A stretch of 64,000 bases of DNA from Methanosarcina barkeri 3 (GTDB lineage: Archaea > Halobacteriota > Methanosarcinia > Methanosarcinales > Methanosarcinaceae). A program made the translations under genes and the position numbers. Shown here one piece after another: positions 29,645-38,049 of the stretch. The notes under the pieces are model-generated. The model was not told the origin of the DNA, did not search any database, and saw nothing but the letters and a program-made list of their open reading frames with translations. The stretch spans positions 2,418,001 to 2,482,000 of the forward strand of contig NZ_CP009517.1 of NCBI RefSeq assembly GCF_000970305.1, given 5' to 3'. The number at the start of each line of letters is the position of its first letter. The stretch's first letter is position 1.

Positions 29645-31186
29645 ATGACAAACCACAATGAAACCGATTATGTCCTGCCTGGAAAGGCAGAATCTTACTG
29701 GATAGCAACCACGCCTGAGTCCAATTATCCTCCTATTTCTGGAGATACTCACGTGGATGTGGCAATTTTAGGGGGAGGAATAGTGGGCATTACAACTGCC
29801 TATCTTTTAAAGGAAGCAGGAGTGCCGTCTGTGGCAGTGATCGAAGCAGATCGTATTATTACAGGAGTAACAGGTCACACAACTGCAAAAGTTACCTCTC
29901 AGCACGGACTGATCTATGATCGCTTGATTTCAAAGTTTGGAAAACAACAGGCACAGCAGTACGCAGAATCCAATCAGGCAGCCATAGAAAAAATAGCTTC
30001 TATCGTAAGTTCAAAAGGCATAGCCTGTGATTTTGTCCGTAAGCCGGCTTATGTTTATGCGAGCTCTGAAGAATCAGTTGGAGATATTCGGAATGAGGTT
30101 GATGCCGCTCAAAACCTTGGGATTTCGGCTTCATTTAAAGCTGACTTGCCTTTACCTTTTAAAACGTACGGTGCAGTTTGCTTCAGTAATCAGGCGCAGT
30201 TCCATCCCAGAAAATATCTACGTGCCCTTGCAAGAGAGACTGAGGGAGATGGCTGCCATATTTTTGAAAAGACAAGGGCATTAAAGATTGAAGGAGATGG
30301 CCCTGTAACTATAACGACAGATAAGGGAACCATTAAAGCACACAAGGTTATTCAGGCAACACATTTCCCAATCCACGATAAACCAGGAATGTTATTCCAG
30401 CGTCTTTATCAATCCCGTTCATACGTGTTAGGGGTTCGTATTGAAGAACATTTTCCGCAGGGAATGTTTATTAGTGCCGAAGAACCTGTCAGATCTCTAC
30501 GTTCCCAATCTGCCGGGGAAGGTGAGTTAATACTTGTATCAGGGGAAGGACACAGGACTGGAGAAGGGAATGAAATTGACCACTATAGAAACCTCGAGAA
30601 ATGGATTAGATCAGTTTACTCTGTCAATTCTATCAATTATCACTGGTCGACTCAGGATGTCATAACTGTTGACCACGTTCCTTACATTGGCCGGCTAACA
30701 TCAGACAACGAAAACCTGTTTATTGCAACAGGGTTCAGGAAATGGGGCATGACCACAGGTACGGTTGCAGCCATGATTCTTACAGACATGATCCTTGGAC
30801 GGTCTAATTCCTGGGAAGAGGTCTATAACCCTTCGCGATTCAAACCTCTTGAATCGGCTAAAACCTTCTTTTCGCAGGTTGCTGAAGCGACTAAAGGCCT
30901 TATTGGAGACAGGATAGTTCCTGTTCATGAAAAAGCTTCGCAAATTTTGCCAGGGGAAGGTGCAATTGTCAACATCGAGGGTGAAAAGGTTGCTGCATAC
31001 AGGAATGACGCAGGAGTGCTCCATAAGCTTGATCCTTCCTGCAGGCACATGGGATGTATTGTTTCATGGAACAATGCAGAAAATACATGGGACTGTCCGT
31101 GTCATGGCTCCCGCTATAACGCAACAGGAGAAGTAATTAAAAGTCCTGCAGTATATGGACTTCATAAGAAGAACGTGAATGAGTAA
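29645..31186 (+). CDS. FAD-dependent oxidoreductase with C-terminal Rieske domain (copy 1)
   Basis: This is a 513-residue fusion. The N-terminal DadA-like FAD domain (about 25-385) opens with the dinucleotide fold VDVAILGGGIVGITTAYLLK and ends near GFRKWGMTTGTVAAMI. The C-terminal Rieske domain (about 430-510) binds a [2Fe-2S] cluster through CRHMGC and CPCHGSRY. Such proteins resemble bacterial YhfW; the substrate is unknown. ATG 29645 (MTNHNET) is chosen because it aligns with the start of the neighbouring paralogue and has GGTGA just upstream. It is the first of a tandem pair, 190 bases apart. Confidence 0.9.
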   Translation: MTNHNETDYVLPGKAESYWIATTPESNYPPISGDTHVDVAILGGGIVGITTAYLLKEAGVPSVAVIEADRIITGVTGHTTAKVTSQHGLIYDRLISKFGKQQAQQYAESNQAAIEKIASIVSSKGIACDFVRKPAYVYASSEESVGDIRNEVDAAQNLGISASFKADLPLPFKTYGAVCFSNQAQFHPRKYLRALARETEGDGCHIFEKTRALKIEGDGPVTITTDKGTIKAHKVIQATHFPIHDKPGMLFQRLYQSRSYVLGVRIEEHFPQGMFISAEEPVRSLRSQSAGEGELILVSGEGHRTGEGNEIDHYRNLEKWIRSVYSVNSINYHWSTQDVITVDHVPYIGRLTSDNENLFIATGFRKWGMTTGTVAAMILTDMILGRSNSWEEVYNPSRFKPLESAKTFFSQVAEATKGLIGDRIVPVHEKASQILPGEGAIVNIEGEKVAAYRNDAGVLHKLDPSCRHMGCIVSWNNAENTWDCPCHGSRYNATGEVIKSPAVYGLHKKNVNE

Positions 31187-31374
31187 GATTCCAGTACCTG
31201 TACAGAGACGCACAGTTATATTGGGTGAAACACTGGGTGAAACTGGACGAAACATTGGGCAGAGCATTAGGTGAAACAGTACTCTATTAATCATTCACCT
31301 ATATCAATAAGAGAGGGCAATCAGGGGGTTCTTGAACTCTTAGAATAAGTGAGAGTAAAGATAAGGGGATCTAT

Positions 31375-32910
31375 ATGACAGACAGAAAGAACACTGGCTA
31401 TAATCTGCCTGGCAGGGCAGAATCATACTGGCTGGCAACCACTCCTGACTCAAACTATCCTGTTCTTCCAGGGGATGTTCGCGTTGATGTGGCAATAATT
31501 GGGGGAGGAATTGTCGGAATTACCTCCGCTTTTCTTTTAAAGCAAGCAGGAGTGTCAGTCGCCTTGATTGAAGCAGATAGGATAATAAAAGGGGTTACTG
31601 GCTATACGACTGCAAAAATAACATCTCAGCATGGCTTGATATATAATAGACTTATCTCCGAGTTAGGAAGAGACCAGGCGAAACAATATGCTGACTCTAA
31701 CCAGGCAGCAATCGAGAAAATTGAGTATATAGTTCGTTCGTGGGATATATCCTGTGATTTTGCCCACAAGCCAGCATATGTCTATGCCGGGTCTGAAGAT
31801 TCTGCGCAGAATATTTTGGATGAGGTTCAGGCAGCCAGAAGTCTGGGACTCCCAGCCTCTTTTGAAGATAGTGTGCCGTTGCCTATTGAAACATATGGCT
31901 CAGTCCGCTTCAATCACCAGGCCCAATTTCATCCTCGAAAGTACCTGTGTGCACTCGCCAGAGAGATTGAGGGAAACGGTTGCTATATCTTTGAAAAAAC
32001 ACGGGCACTTGGAATAGAAGGAGGAGAGCCCGTAATACTGAAAACTGATAGGGGAACCGTAAGAGCTGACAATATCATTCAGGCAACTCATTTTCCTATT
32101 GTTGATAATCCTGGAGGATTATCCGATAAGTTATCTCAATCAATGTCATATGCGCTTGGAGTACGTATTGAAGAGAAGTTTCCGGACGGGATGTTTATTA
32201 ACGCTGAAAAACCGGCCAGGTCCTTGCGCTCCCAGCCTGCAGAAGAAGGTGAATTGGTACTTGTAGTTGGTGACGGGCATCCTACAGGTCATGGAAATCC
32301 AACCCATGAGCATTATAGACATCTTGAGGCATGGGCCAGGTCGATCTATAGTGTACGGTCTATTGACTATTATTGGTTGACAGAGGACGTTATGCCTGAT
32401 GACGGCATACCGCTGATTGGCAGACTCACTCCTGACAGTGGAAACTCTTACCTGGCAACCGGATTCCGAAAATGGGGTATGACAACAGGCACTGCTGCAG
32501 CAATGATCCTTACGGATATGATTCTTGGAAGGGATAATCCCTGGACTGAGGTATATGATCCTTCAAGATCTAAACAGGTCTCAATTGTTCAGGAGGATAT
32601 CTCCAGAGTCGAACCAAATCAGGGAGTCCTTATTGAAAAAGGGAAGGATAAGGTAGCAGTATATAGGGATTCACAGGGTGTGTTTTATACTCTCAATCCT
32701 GCTTGCAGACATATGGGATGTTCTGTCTCCTGGAATGATGCTGATAAAACCTGGGACTGTCACTGTCACGGTTCTCGTTATAACGCTAGAGGAGAAGTGA
32801 TTTTAAGTCCTGCTGTTTATGGACTTCTGGAGAAGAAAGTAATGGAGCAAAAAAATACCTATAGTGAAACTGCCGATATAACGAGACAGGAGCAAGGAGA
32901 AAATGAGTAA
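31375..32910 (+). CDS. FAD-dependent oxidoreductase with C-terminal Rieske domain (copy 2)
   Basis: This paralogue of the upstream gene (511 residues) is alike along its length. The FAD fold is VDVAIIGGGIVGITSAFLLK and the Rieske ligands are CRHMGC and CHCHGSRY. The first Rieske His-Cys box is identical; the second differs by one residue. The segment between the domains is about 20 residues shorter, and the protein has a longer, polar tail (KNTYSETADITRQEQGE). GGGG precedes the ATG. The two genes probably arose by tandem duplication and have since diverged. Confidence 0.9.
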   Translation: MTDRKNTGYNLPGRAESYWLATTPDSNYPVLPGDVRVDVAIIGGGIVGITSAFLLKQAGVSVALIEADRIIKGVTGYTTAKITSQHGLIYNRLISELGRDQAKQYADSNQAAIEKIEYIVRSWDISCDFAHKPAYVYAGSEDSAQNILDEVQAARSLGLPASFEDSVPLPIETYGSVRFNHQAQFHPRKYLCALAREIEGNGCYIFEKTRALGIEGGEPVILKTDRGTVRADNIIQATHFPIVDNPGGLSDKLSQSMSYALGVRIEEKFPDGMFINAEKPARSLRSQPAEEGELVLVVGDGHPTGHGNPTHEHYRHLEAWARSIYSVRSIDYYWLTEDVMPDDGIPLIGRLTPDSGNSYLATGFRKWGMTTGTAAAMILTDMILGRDNPWTEVYDPSRSKQVSIVQEDISRVEPNQGVLIEKGKDKVAVYRDSQGVFYTLNPACRHMGCSVSWNDADKTWDCHCHGSRYNARGEVILSPAVYGLLEKKVMEQKNTYSETADITRQEQGENE

Positions 32911-33008
32911 GAGAGAGCAAATTATCTAAAAGTTTGAAATCAGATCAAATAGGTGGGGAAATAAGAATATATCAGTATCTCTTAACTTATTTTTAAGGAA
33001 ATAGATTT

Positions 33009-33090
33009 AAAATCTCTATTCAAAATCTCTATTCAAAATCTCTATTCAAAATCTCTATTCAAAATCTCTATTCAAAATCTCTATTCAAAC
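33009..33090. repeat. 13-bp tandem repeat, 6 copies
   Basis: Units of AAAATCTCTATTC lie in the gap between the second oxidoreductase and the first MASE3 kinase. The minus-strand open frame at 33095-33322 has no supporting signal, so the 480-base gap has no gene. Confidence 0.85.
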
Positions 33091-33393
33091 TTATCTACTT
33101 TTGAACGCACTGTTTTTTATGAAATAATGGCTTCATATAACTTCTATATTTTTTTAATTTACTAACAATTTTTAAAACAATGTTTAGAAGAGCAAACAGT
33201 AAAGAATTAAAAGTTCGTAAACAGGAAATAGTTGGACAACATGTGTCAATGAAAGATATTTTAAATACTAATTCTTTTTTTATGAAATCATCTTCTTTTT
33301 TATAGTTTTTTAGAATCTTCATATTAGAAACATATAATACTAAATATACTATATTTATATGCTGAAAATATAATTACTATAAAATGGATAAGT

Positions 33394-35454
33394 TTGTTTG
33401 GGTACACAATAAGCTGTAAAAAGGGGTTATTATATATTTCAAATCTTTGGGATAAAGTAATACTTCTTGAGTATAAAAATATAATATTTTGGGCAGTTAT
33501 AATAGGTCTGCTTCACATACTTAGCCTTAGTAACAACCTTCTTTTTCACACTCTTGTAGAAATGTTTAGTATTATCGTTGCCTATATTATTTTTCTTCTT
33601 GCCTGGGAATCAAAGACTTTTCTAGAAAACAGGTACATTTTATTTATAGGAATATCCTATTTTTTCGTTGGAACCCTTGATCTTTTACACACATTATCAT
33701 ATGAAAGTATGGGAATTTTTCCCGGATTTGGTACAAACCTCCCTACCCAGCTCTGGATAGCTGCAAGGTATATGCAAGGTATCTCATTTCTGGTAGCGTC
33801 GTTACTTCTGATAAAATATGGAATAAATGGTGTAAGAGATTACGTAAGACCCGTAGAAAAGTCTATATTTGCCTGGAGGGTCTTTTTTATATATGCAGTA
33901 ACTACTCTCTTATGCATACTCTCAATTTTTGTTTTCAGAAACTTTCCTGATAGTTATATCGAAGGTTCCGGACTCACTCTTTTTAAAATTCTAAGTGAGT
34001 ATGTAATATCTTTAATGCTTTTTTGCTCCCTAGTTCTTTTGTATTTCAAGAGGAATTGTTTTGAAAATAAGATCTTTAAGCTACTTGCAGCTTCTATAAT
34101 ACTGACAATTTTTTCAGAATTAACATTTACTATATTCACTAATGTTTATGACTTCCAATTTGCTCTCGGACATTACCTCAAACTTCTGTCTTTTTACCTG
34201 ATTTACAAGGCTATTGTAGAAATGGGATTTGGAGAGCCCTATAGCTTTTTGTTCAGGGAATTAAAATATAATGAAGAGGACTTAAGGCAGAAAGCAGCTC
34301 TCCTCTCGGAAGAATACAATCGTATGTGTGGGATGATTGGAATAAATAAGTATCTGGCAGAGGATGTAGGGAAATGGGATAAGAATGAAAAAAATTACTA
34401 CTCGTTCATTCAAGATCTCCATGGAATCTGGTTCCAACTTGATAAGGACTTCAGACTACTATTTTTACACGGTCCTGTTGAGGAAATGATAGGTTATACA
34501 AAACAGGATTTCCTATCTGCAAAAATTAATTGGGAAGAAATAGTTCTACCTGAAGACCGTCATGTGATTTTTGAAAACAGAGAAAAGTTGAAATCAAACT
34601 TGGATTTCGTCATTGAAAGTGAATACAGGATACGTGCCAAAAATGGAGAAATAAAATGGGTCAGGGAGTTTTTGCAGAAAATATCGGATGAGTCCAGAAC
34701 GTCTGCGAAATTTCAGGGTTCGGTTCACGATATTACTCAGTATAAAATTGCAGCAGAAGCTCTGAAAAAAATAGAAGGCACTCGTATAAAAGAGATTCAT
34801 CACCGTATAAAAAACAACCTTCAGGTAATATCATCCCTGCTCAGCCTTCAGGCAGAAAAATTCGAAGATGAAAAGGTACTCGAAGCCTTCAGGGAAAGCC
34901 AGAACCGCGTTGCATCCATAGCAATAATTCATGAGGAACTTCATGAAGGTAACAGCATCGACACTCTCGATTTTGCAGATTATCTGCAGAAACTGACCGC
35001 AGATCTTTTCAGTTCATATCATGTGGGCAAGAGTCGTGTAAACCTGAAGCTTGAACTTAAACATGTTTATCTTGGCATGGATACTGCAATTCCTCTTGGC
35101 ATTATCGTAAACGAACTAATCTCAAACTCTTTGAAGCATGCTTTTCCTGACGTAAATAACGGTGAAATCAGTATTCAACTGCAAGAAGCAGACAAGTACG
35201 TCTCAAAACCAGAAAAGCCAGAAACGGGCATAAGCTGTCAGGGTGAACCAAATGTTGATTATATCTTGACCGTAGCTGATAATGGCAGAGGAATTCCCGA
35301 AGAAATTGACTTCAGAAATACTGATTCCCTGGGGCTCCAGCTAATAAATATTCTTATAGAACAGATTGACGGTTGTATTGAGCTCAGAAGGAACAGGGGA
35401 ACAGAGTTCGTTATCTGGTTTAGCAGCTCCGAAAACTCTGGAAAATTAAAATAA
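33394..35454 (+). CDS. MASE3-PAS histidine kinase (copy 1)
   Basis: This is a 686-residue membrane sensor kinase. The N-terminal MASE3 domain has about eight helices (about 25-285; HTLVEMFSIIVAYIIFLLAWES and YFFVGTLDLLHTLSY are typical). A coiled linker and one PAS/PAC module follow (about 340-455, WFQLDKDFRLLF to GSVHDITQ). HisKA_2 comes next (EIHHRIKNNLQVISSLLSLQ, about 465), then HATPase with NELISNSLKHAF and DNGRGIPEE. The start is uncertain: TTG 33394 has no ribosome-binding site. The ligand is unknown. No receiver gene is adjacent. A close paralogue lies 2.6 kb downstream. Confidence 0.9.
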   Translation: MFGYTISCKKGLLYISNLWDKVILLEYKNIIFWAVIIGLLHILSLSNNLLFHTLVEMFSIIVAYIIFLLAWESKTFLENRYILFIGISYFFVGTLDLLHTLSYESMGIFPGFGTNLPTQLWIAARYMQGISFLVASLLLIKYGINGVRDYVRPVEKSIFAWRVFFIYAVTTLLCILSIFVFRNFPDSYIEGSGLTLFKILSEYVISLMLFCSLVLLYFKRNCFENKIFKLLAASIILTIFSELTFTIFTNVYDFQFALGHYLKLLSFYLIYKAIVEMGFGEPYSFLFRELKYNEEDLRQKAALLSEEYNRMCGMIGINKYLAEDVGKWDKNEKNYYSFIQDLHGIWFQLDKDFRLLFLHGPVEEMIGYTKQDFLSAKINWEEIVLPEDRHVIFENREKLKSNLDFVIESEYRIRAKNGEIKWVREFLQKISDESRTSAKFQGSVHDITQYKIAAEALKKIEGTRIKEIHHRIKNNLQVISSLLSLQAEKFEDEKVLEAFRESQNRVASIAIIHEELHEGNSIDTLDFADYLQKLTADLFSSYHVGKSRVNLKLELKHVYLGMDTAIPLGIIVNELISNSLKHAFPDVNNGEISIQLQEADKYVSKPEKPETGISCQGEPNVDYILTVADNGRGIPEEIDFRNTDSLGLQLINILIEQIDGCIELRRNRGTEFVIWFSSSENSGKLK

Positions 35455-35564
35455 AACTGTTTTTGAGAACCATTTTTGTCATATAATTCGGATATTTAAT
35501 CAAAATTAAAACTTAAAATAAAAACTATATTTAAATAAAACTAATACTTAGACAAGACTAACGT

Positions 35565-35625
35565 TTAAAAAAACTAACATTTAAAAATTAACATTTAAAA
35601 ACTAACATTTAAAAAACTAACGTTT
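35565..35625. repeat. AACTAACATTTAAAA tandem repeat
   Basis: Four to five degenerate units of about 15 bases, with related ATAAAACTAA words just upstream, separate the kinase from the convergent hydrolase gene. Confidence 0.65.
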
Positions 35626-35670
35626 AAAACAAAGATATATTCAGCCTTTTTCCTAACTTATTTTAACTTT

Positions 35671-36351
35671 TTATTCTTTTTCCAAAAGGTATTTTTTAAA
35701 CCATTCTCCAGCCAGATTTGCTACCTGTTCTAACGTTCCCGGCTCTTCAAAGAGATGGGTTGCTCCGGGAACGATCTTAAGTTCTTTTTGTTCCGCTTTC
35801 AAGCGGTCTAACGCCCATTCGTTCATTTCTATTACTTGATAATCATCCCCACCTACAATAAGTAGTGTTGGCGCCTTTACATTCGGTAGGGCTTTTTCAG
35901 CCAGATCGGGCCTTCCACCTCTGGAAACTACGGCCTTTATAACGTTCGCATGTTCTTTTGCAGCTATGAGTGCTGCTGCAGCTCCCGTACTGGCACCAAA
36001 GTAACCTATGTTGAGATTTTTAGTCTCAGGATTGCTGAAAAGCCAGTTTGTTACGCTAACAAGCCGGTTTGCAAGCAGGTCAATATCAAACCTTAGGTGA
36101 GCAGTTATCATGTCAATTCTCTCTTCCTCAGCTGTCAACAGATCAAACAACAGTGTTCCAAGGCCTTCTTTCTGAAGTTCCTGAGCAACATACCGATTCC
36201 GAGAACTGAAACGACTGCTCCCGCTCCCATGTGCAAAAACGACAATTCCTTTTGCTCCTTCAGGAATTGTGAGGTTTCCTTCAAGTGTAACAGAATTAAT
36301 CGGGATCTTGACTTCGTTACTGCTTTTACCTTTATTTGATAGTTCTCTCAT
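35671..36351 (-). CDS. Dienelactone-hydrolase-family alpha/beta hydrolase
   Basis: This is a 226-residue hydrolase. The opening VTLEGNLTIPEGAKGIVVFA and HGSGSSRFSSRN belong to the group of hydrolases often found beside, or fused to, phosphoribosyltransferases. The nucleophile is Ser in GYFGASTGAAAALI, the acid is Asp in LLIVGGDDYQVI and the His is in PGATHLFEEPG. ATG 36351 is chosen because GGGGGG lies six bases upstream; an ATG at 36369 is less likely. The phosphoribosyltransferase gene follows upstream on the same strand, with about 200 bases between. Confidence 0.85.
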   Translation of the reverse strand: MRELSNKGKSSNEVKIPINSVTLEGNLTIPEGAKGIVVFAHGSGSSRFSSRNRYVAQELQKEGLGTLLFDLLTAEEERIDMITAHLRFDIDLLANRLVSVTNWLFSNPETKNLNIGYFGASTGAAAALIAAKEHANVIKAVVSRGGRPDLAEKALPNVKAPTLLIVGGDDYQVIEMNEWALDRLKAEQKELKIVPGATHLFEEPGTLEQVANLAGEWFKKYLLEKE

Positions 36352-36409
36352 TATAACCCCCCAAAACATTTCACTATTAATTATAGGTCCGAATCTGAAA
36401 AATAATAAA

Positions 36410-36553
36410 TTGCGTTACTAAATATTAAACACTACTATTATCTTTAAACTGCATTGCTAAATATCAAATATTGTCATCTTTAAATTGCATTACTAAATAT
36501 CAAACATTACTATCTTTAAATTTTATTACCAAATACCAAACATTACTATTATC
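36410..36553. repeat. 36-38 bp tandem repeat, about 4 copies
   Basis: Units resemble ATTGCATTACTAAATATCAA followed by ACATTACTATCTTTAA. They fill the space between the hydrolase start and the phosphoribosyltransferase stop codon, which falls within the last unit. Confidence 0.75.
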
Positions 36554-37202
36554 TTGCTGGGAGAGCTCTTGCTTTATCCAGAAGTTCGCAGACCTCTTCA
36601 TCGGTGGTCTGACTGAAATTCCCGTACCAGGCTCCTACCCCATAGAAAGGTTCAGGAGTAGCTACGCATATTACTTCGTCTACCTCCCTTCCGAAAAGCT
36701 CACACGTATCACGTGCTCCTGTGGGCACTGCAACCACTATTTTAGCCGGGTTTTTAGTTTTAATTGCAGCTGCAGCTGCACGCATTGTCGCACCTGTAGC
36801 AAGCCCGTCATCTATTAAAATCACAGTCGAACCACTAATCTCAGGCTTGGGTCTATCTCCACGATAAGCGCGTTCCCTACGTTCAAGTTCCTTGAGCTCA
36901 TTCTCAGATACCATATTAATTACCCTTTCAGGTATCTGAAAAGACCTGACAACGTCTTCATTCAACACACGGATATTGTCTGAAGAGATCGCTCCCATTG
37001 CCAGTTCTTCATTTCCGGGCACTCCCAGTTTTCGTACTATGAACACATCCATCCTTACATTAAGTTCCTTTGCAACTTCAAATGCAACAGGAACCCCACC
37101 ACGCGGGAGTGCAAGTATCAACACATCTGAACGGTTTGCGTATTTTGAAAGTTCTTTTGCAAGCTTTTTCCCGGCATCTATCCGGTCTTTAAAAAGTGCC
37201 AT
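36549..37202 (-). CDS. Phosphoribosyltransferase-domain protein
   Basis: This is a 217-residue type I PRTase-fold protein. The PRPP-binding loop VILIDDGLATGATM and the upstream ILALPRGGVPVAFEVAKEL are clear. The C-terminal ATPEPFYGVGAWYGNFSQTT is characteristic of the COG1926 group. GAGGGACAA precedes the ATG. In other prokaryotes this domain is commonly fused to a hydrolase like the one next door, so the two may act together, possibly in an unknown nucleotide or phosphate salvage reaction. Confidence 0.88.
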   Translation of the reverse strand: MALFKDRIDAGKKLAKELSKYANRSDVLILALPRGGVPVAFEVAKELNVRMDVFIVRKLGVPGNEELAMGAISSDNIRVLNEDVVRSFQIPERVINMVSENELKELERRERAYRGDRPKPEISGSTVILIDDGLATGATMRAAAAAIKTKNPAKIVVAVPTGARDTCELFGREVDEVICVATPEPFYGVGAWYGNFSQTTDEEVCELLDKARALPAR

Positions 37203-37389
37203 TTGTCCCTCAACCCCTGTCGAACTTGATTAATTGAAAAGATAATCTAAGATAAATCATATTGATTTATAGTATCTATGTTCAAACCCTTAAACGTATA
37301 GAGTATAAAATTTAAGCTTAAAATTTATATAATTACTTCTTTTTGAAATGATGGGACTAGGGAAAGAGTAAAAATTTCAAATATTACCT

Positions 37390-37522
37390 GACAATGTTCT
37401 GAAAATTCTATAAAACAACAAACTCTAAAAAATTATCAAATTGAAAACTCAACAATTGTAGACCAGTTTCAAATACAGCATATAAAACATGACTCAGGAT
37501 TTACAGTAGATTCGGTACACTC
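37390..37522. mobile_element. MITE-like element, copy 4 (decayed)
   Basis: The left end (ACAATGTTCTGAAAATTCTA then TAAAACAACAAA) and the right end (GGATTTACAGTAGATTCGGT then ACACT) match the inverted-repeat ends of the elements at 0.25, 20.37 and 51.69 kb, with several mismatches. About 133 bases long and non-coding. Confidence 0.4.
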
Positions 37523-37673
37523 TAATTAATTGCTTATAATAAGAAGTATTATCAAGCCGTTCAAACTTTTTACACCAAATTATTTTTTGCTCGTAGACAA
37601 TTTTTTGAATAATTAACTTAAAATAATTTATGCTCTTATGTATATTATAAATTTGGAAAGTGGGTTGTTGTAT

Positions 37674-37875
37674 ATGAATAAATAATGGATTGCTTGATCA
37701 TTGATGATTCTTCTTGGAACTGATATACTTGGGGGAGCATATTGTCTGCGCTGCTTTACTGAGAATACAGTTAATAAGGTATGGTGCCTCCTGGCTTTCT
37801 CTTATTCTCTTTTCTGCAATGCTTTTTACTCTTCCGATTCTATTATTTGCAGGTTATTCAGGTCTAAAATTATAA
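37674..37875 (+). pseudogene. Possible decayed small membrane-protein gene
   Basis: An ATG with a good TATA region upstream (TTATGTATATTATAAAT) opens MNK and then stops. After further stops the frame reads MILLGTDILGGAY. One frame over, a hydrophobic SWLSLILFSAMLFTLPILLF segment ends at a TAA. The pieces together look like a broken small membrane protein of about 60 residues. No family was recognised. The rest of 37203-38049 holds the MITE-like copy 4 and a TTAATGTTAAAA repeat at about 37905-37980. Confidence 0.25.
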
Positions 37876-38049
37876 ACTCAGTATAATTCAGTGTTAAGAT
37901 CAACTTAATGTTAAAAACCATTTGCTTGATATTAAAACCGTTTACTCAATATTAAAATCAACTTAATGTTAAAATCTACTTTATAAGTCTAAATATTCAG
38001 TCTTATCTAAAGCTCATGAACTTTTGAGACGCCAAGTGCAGGGAGGTGA

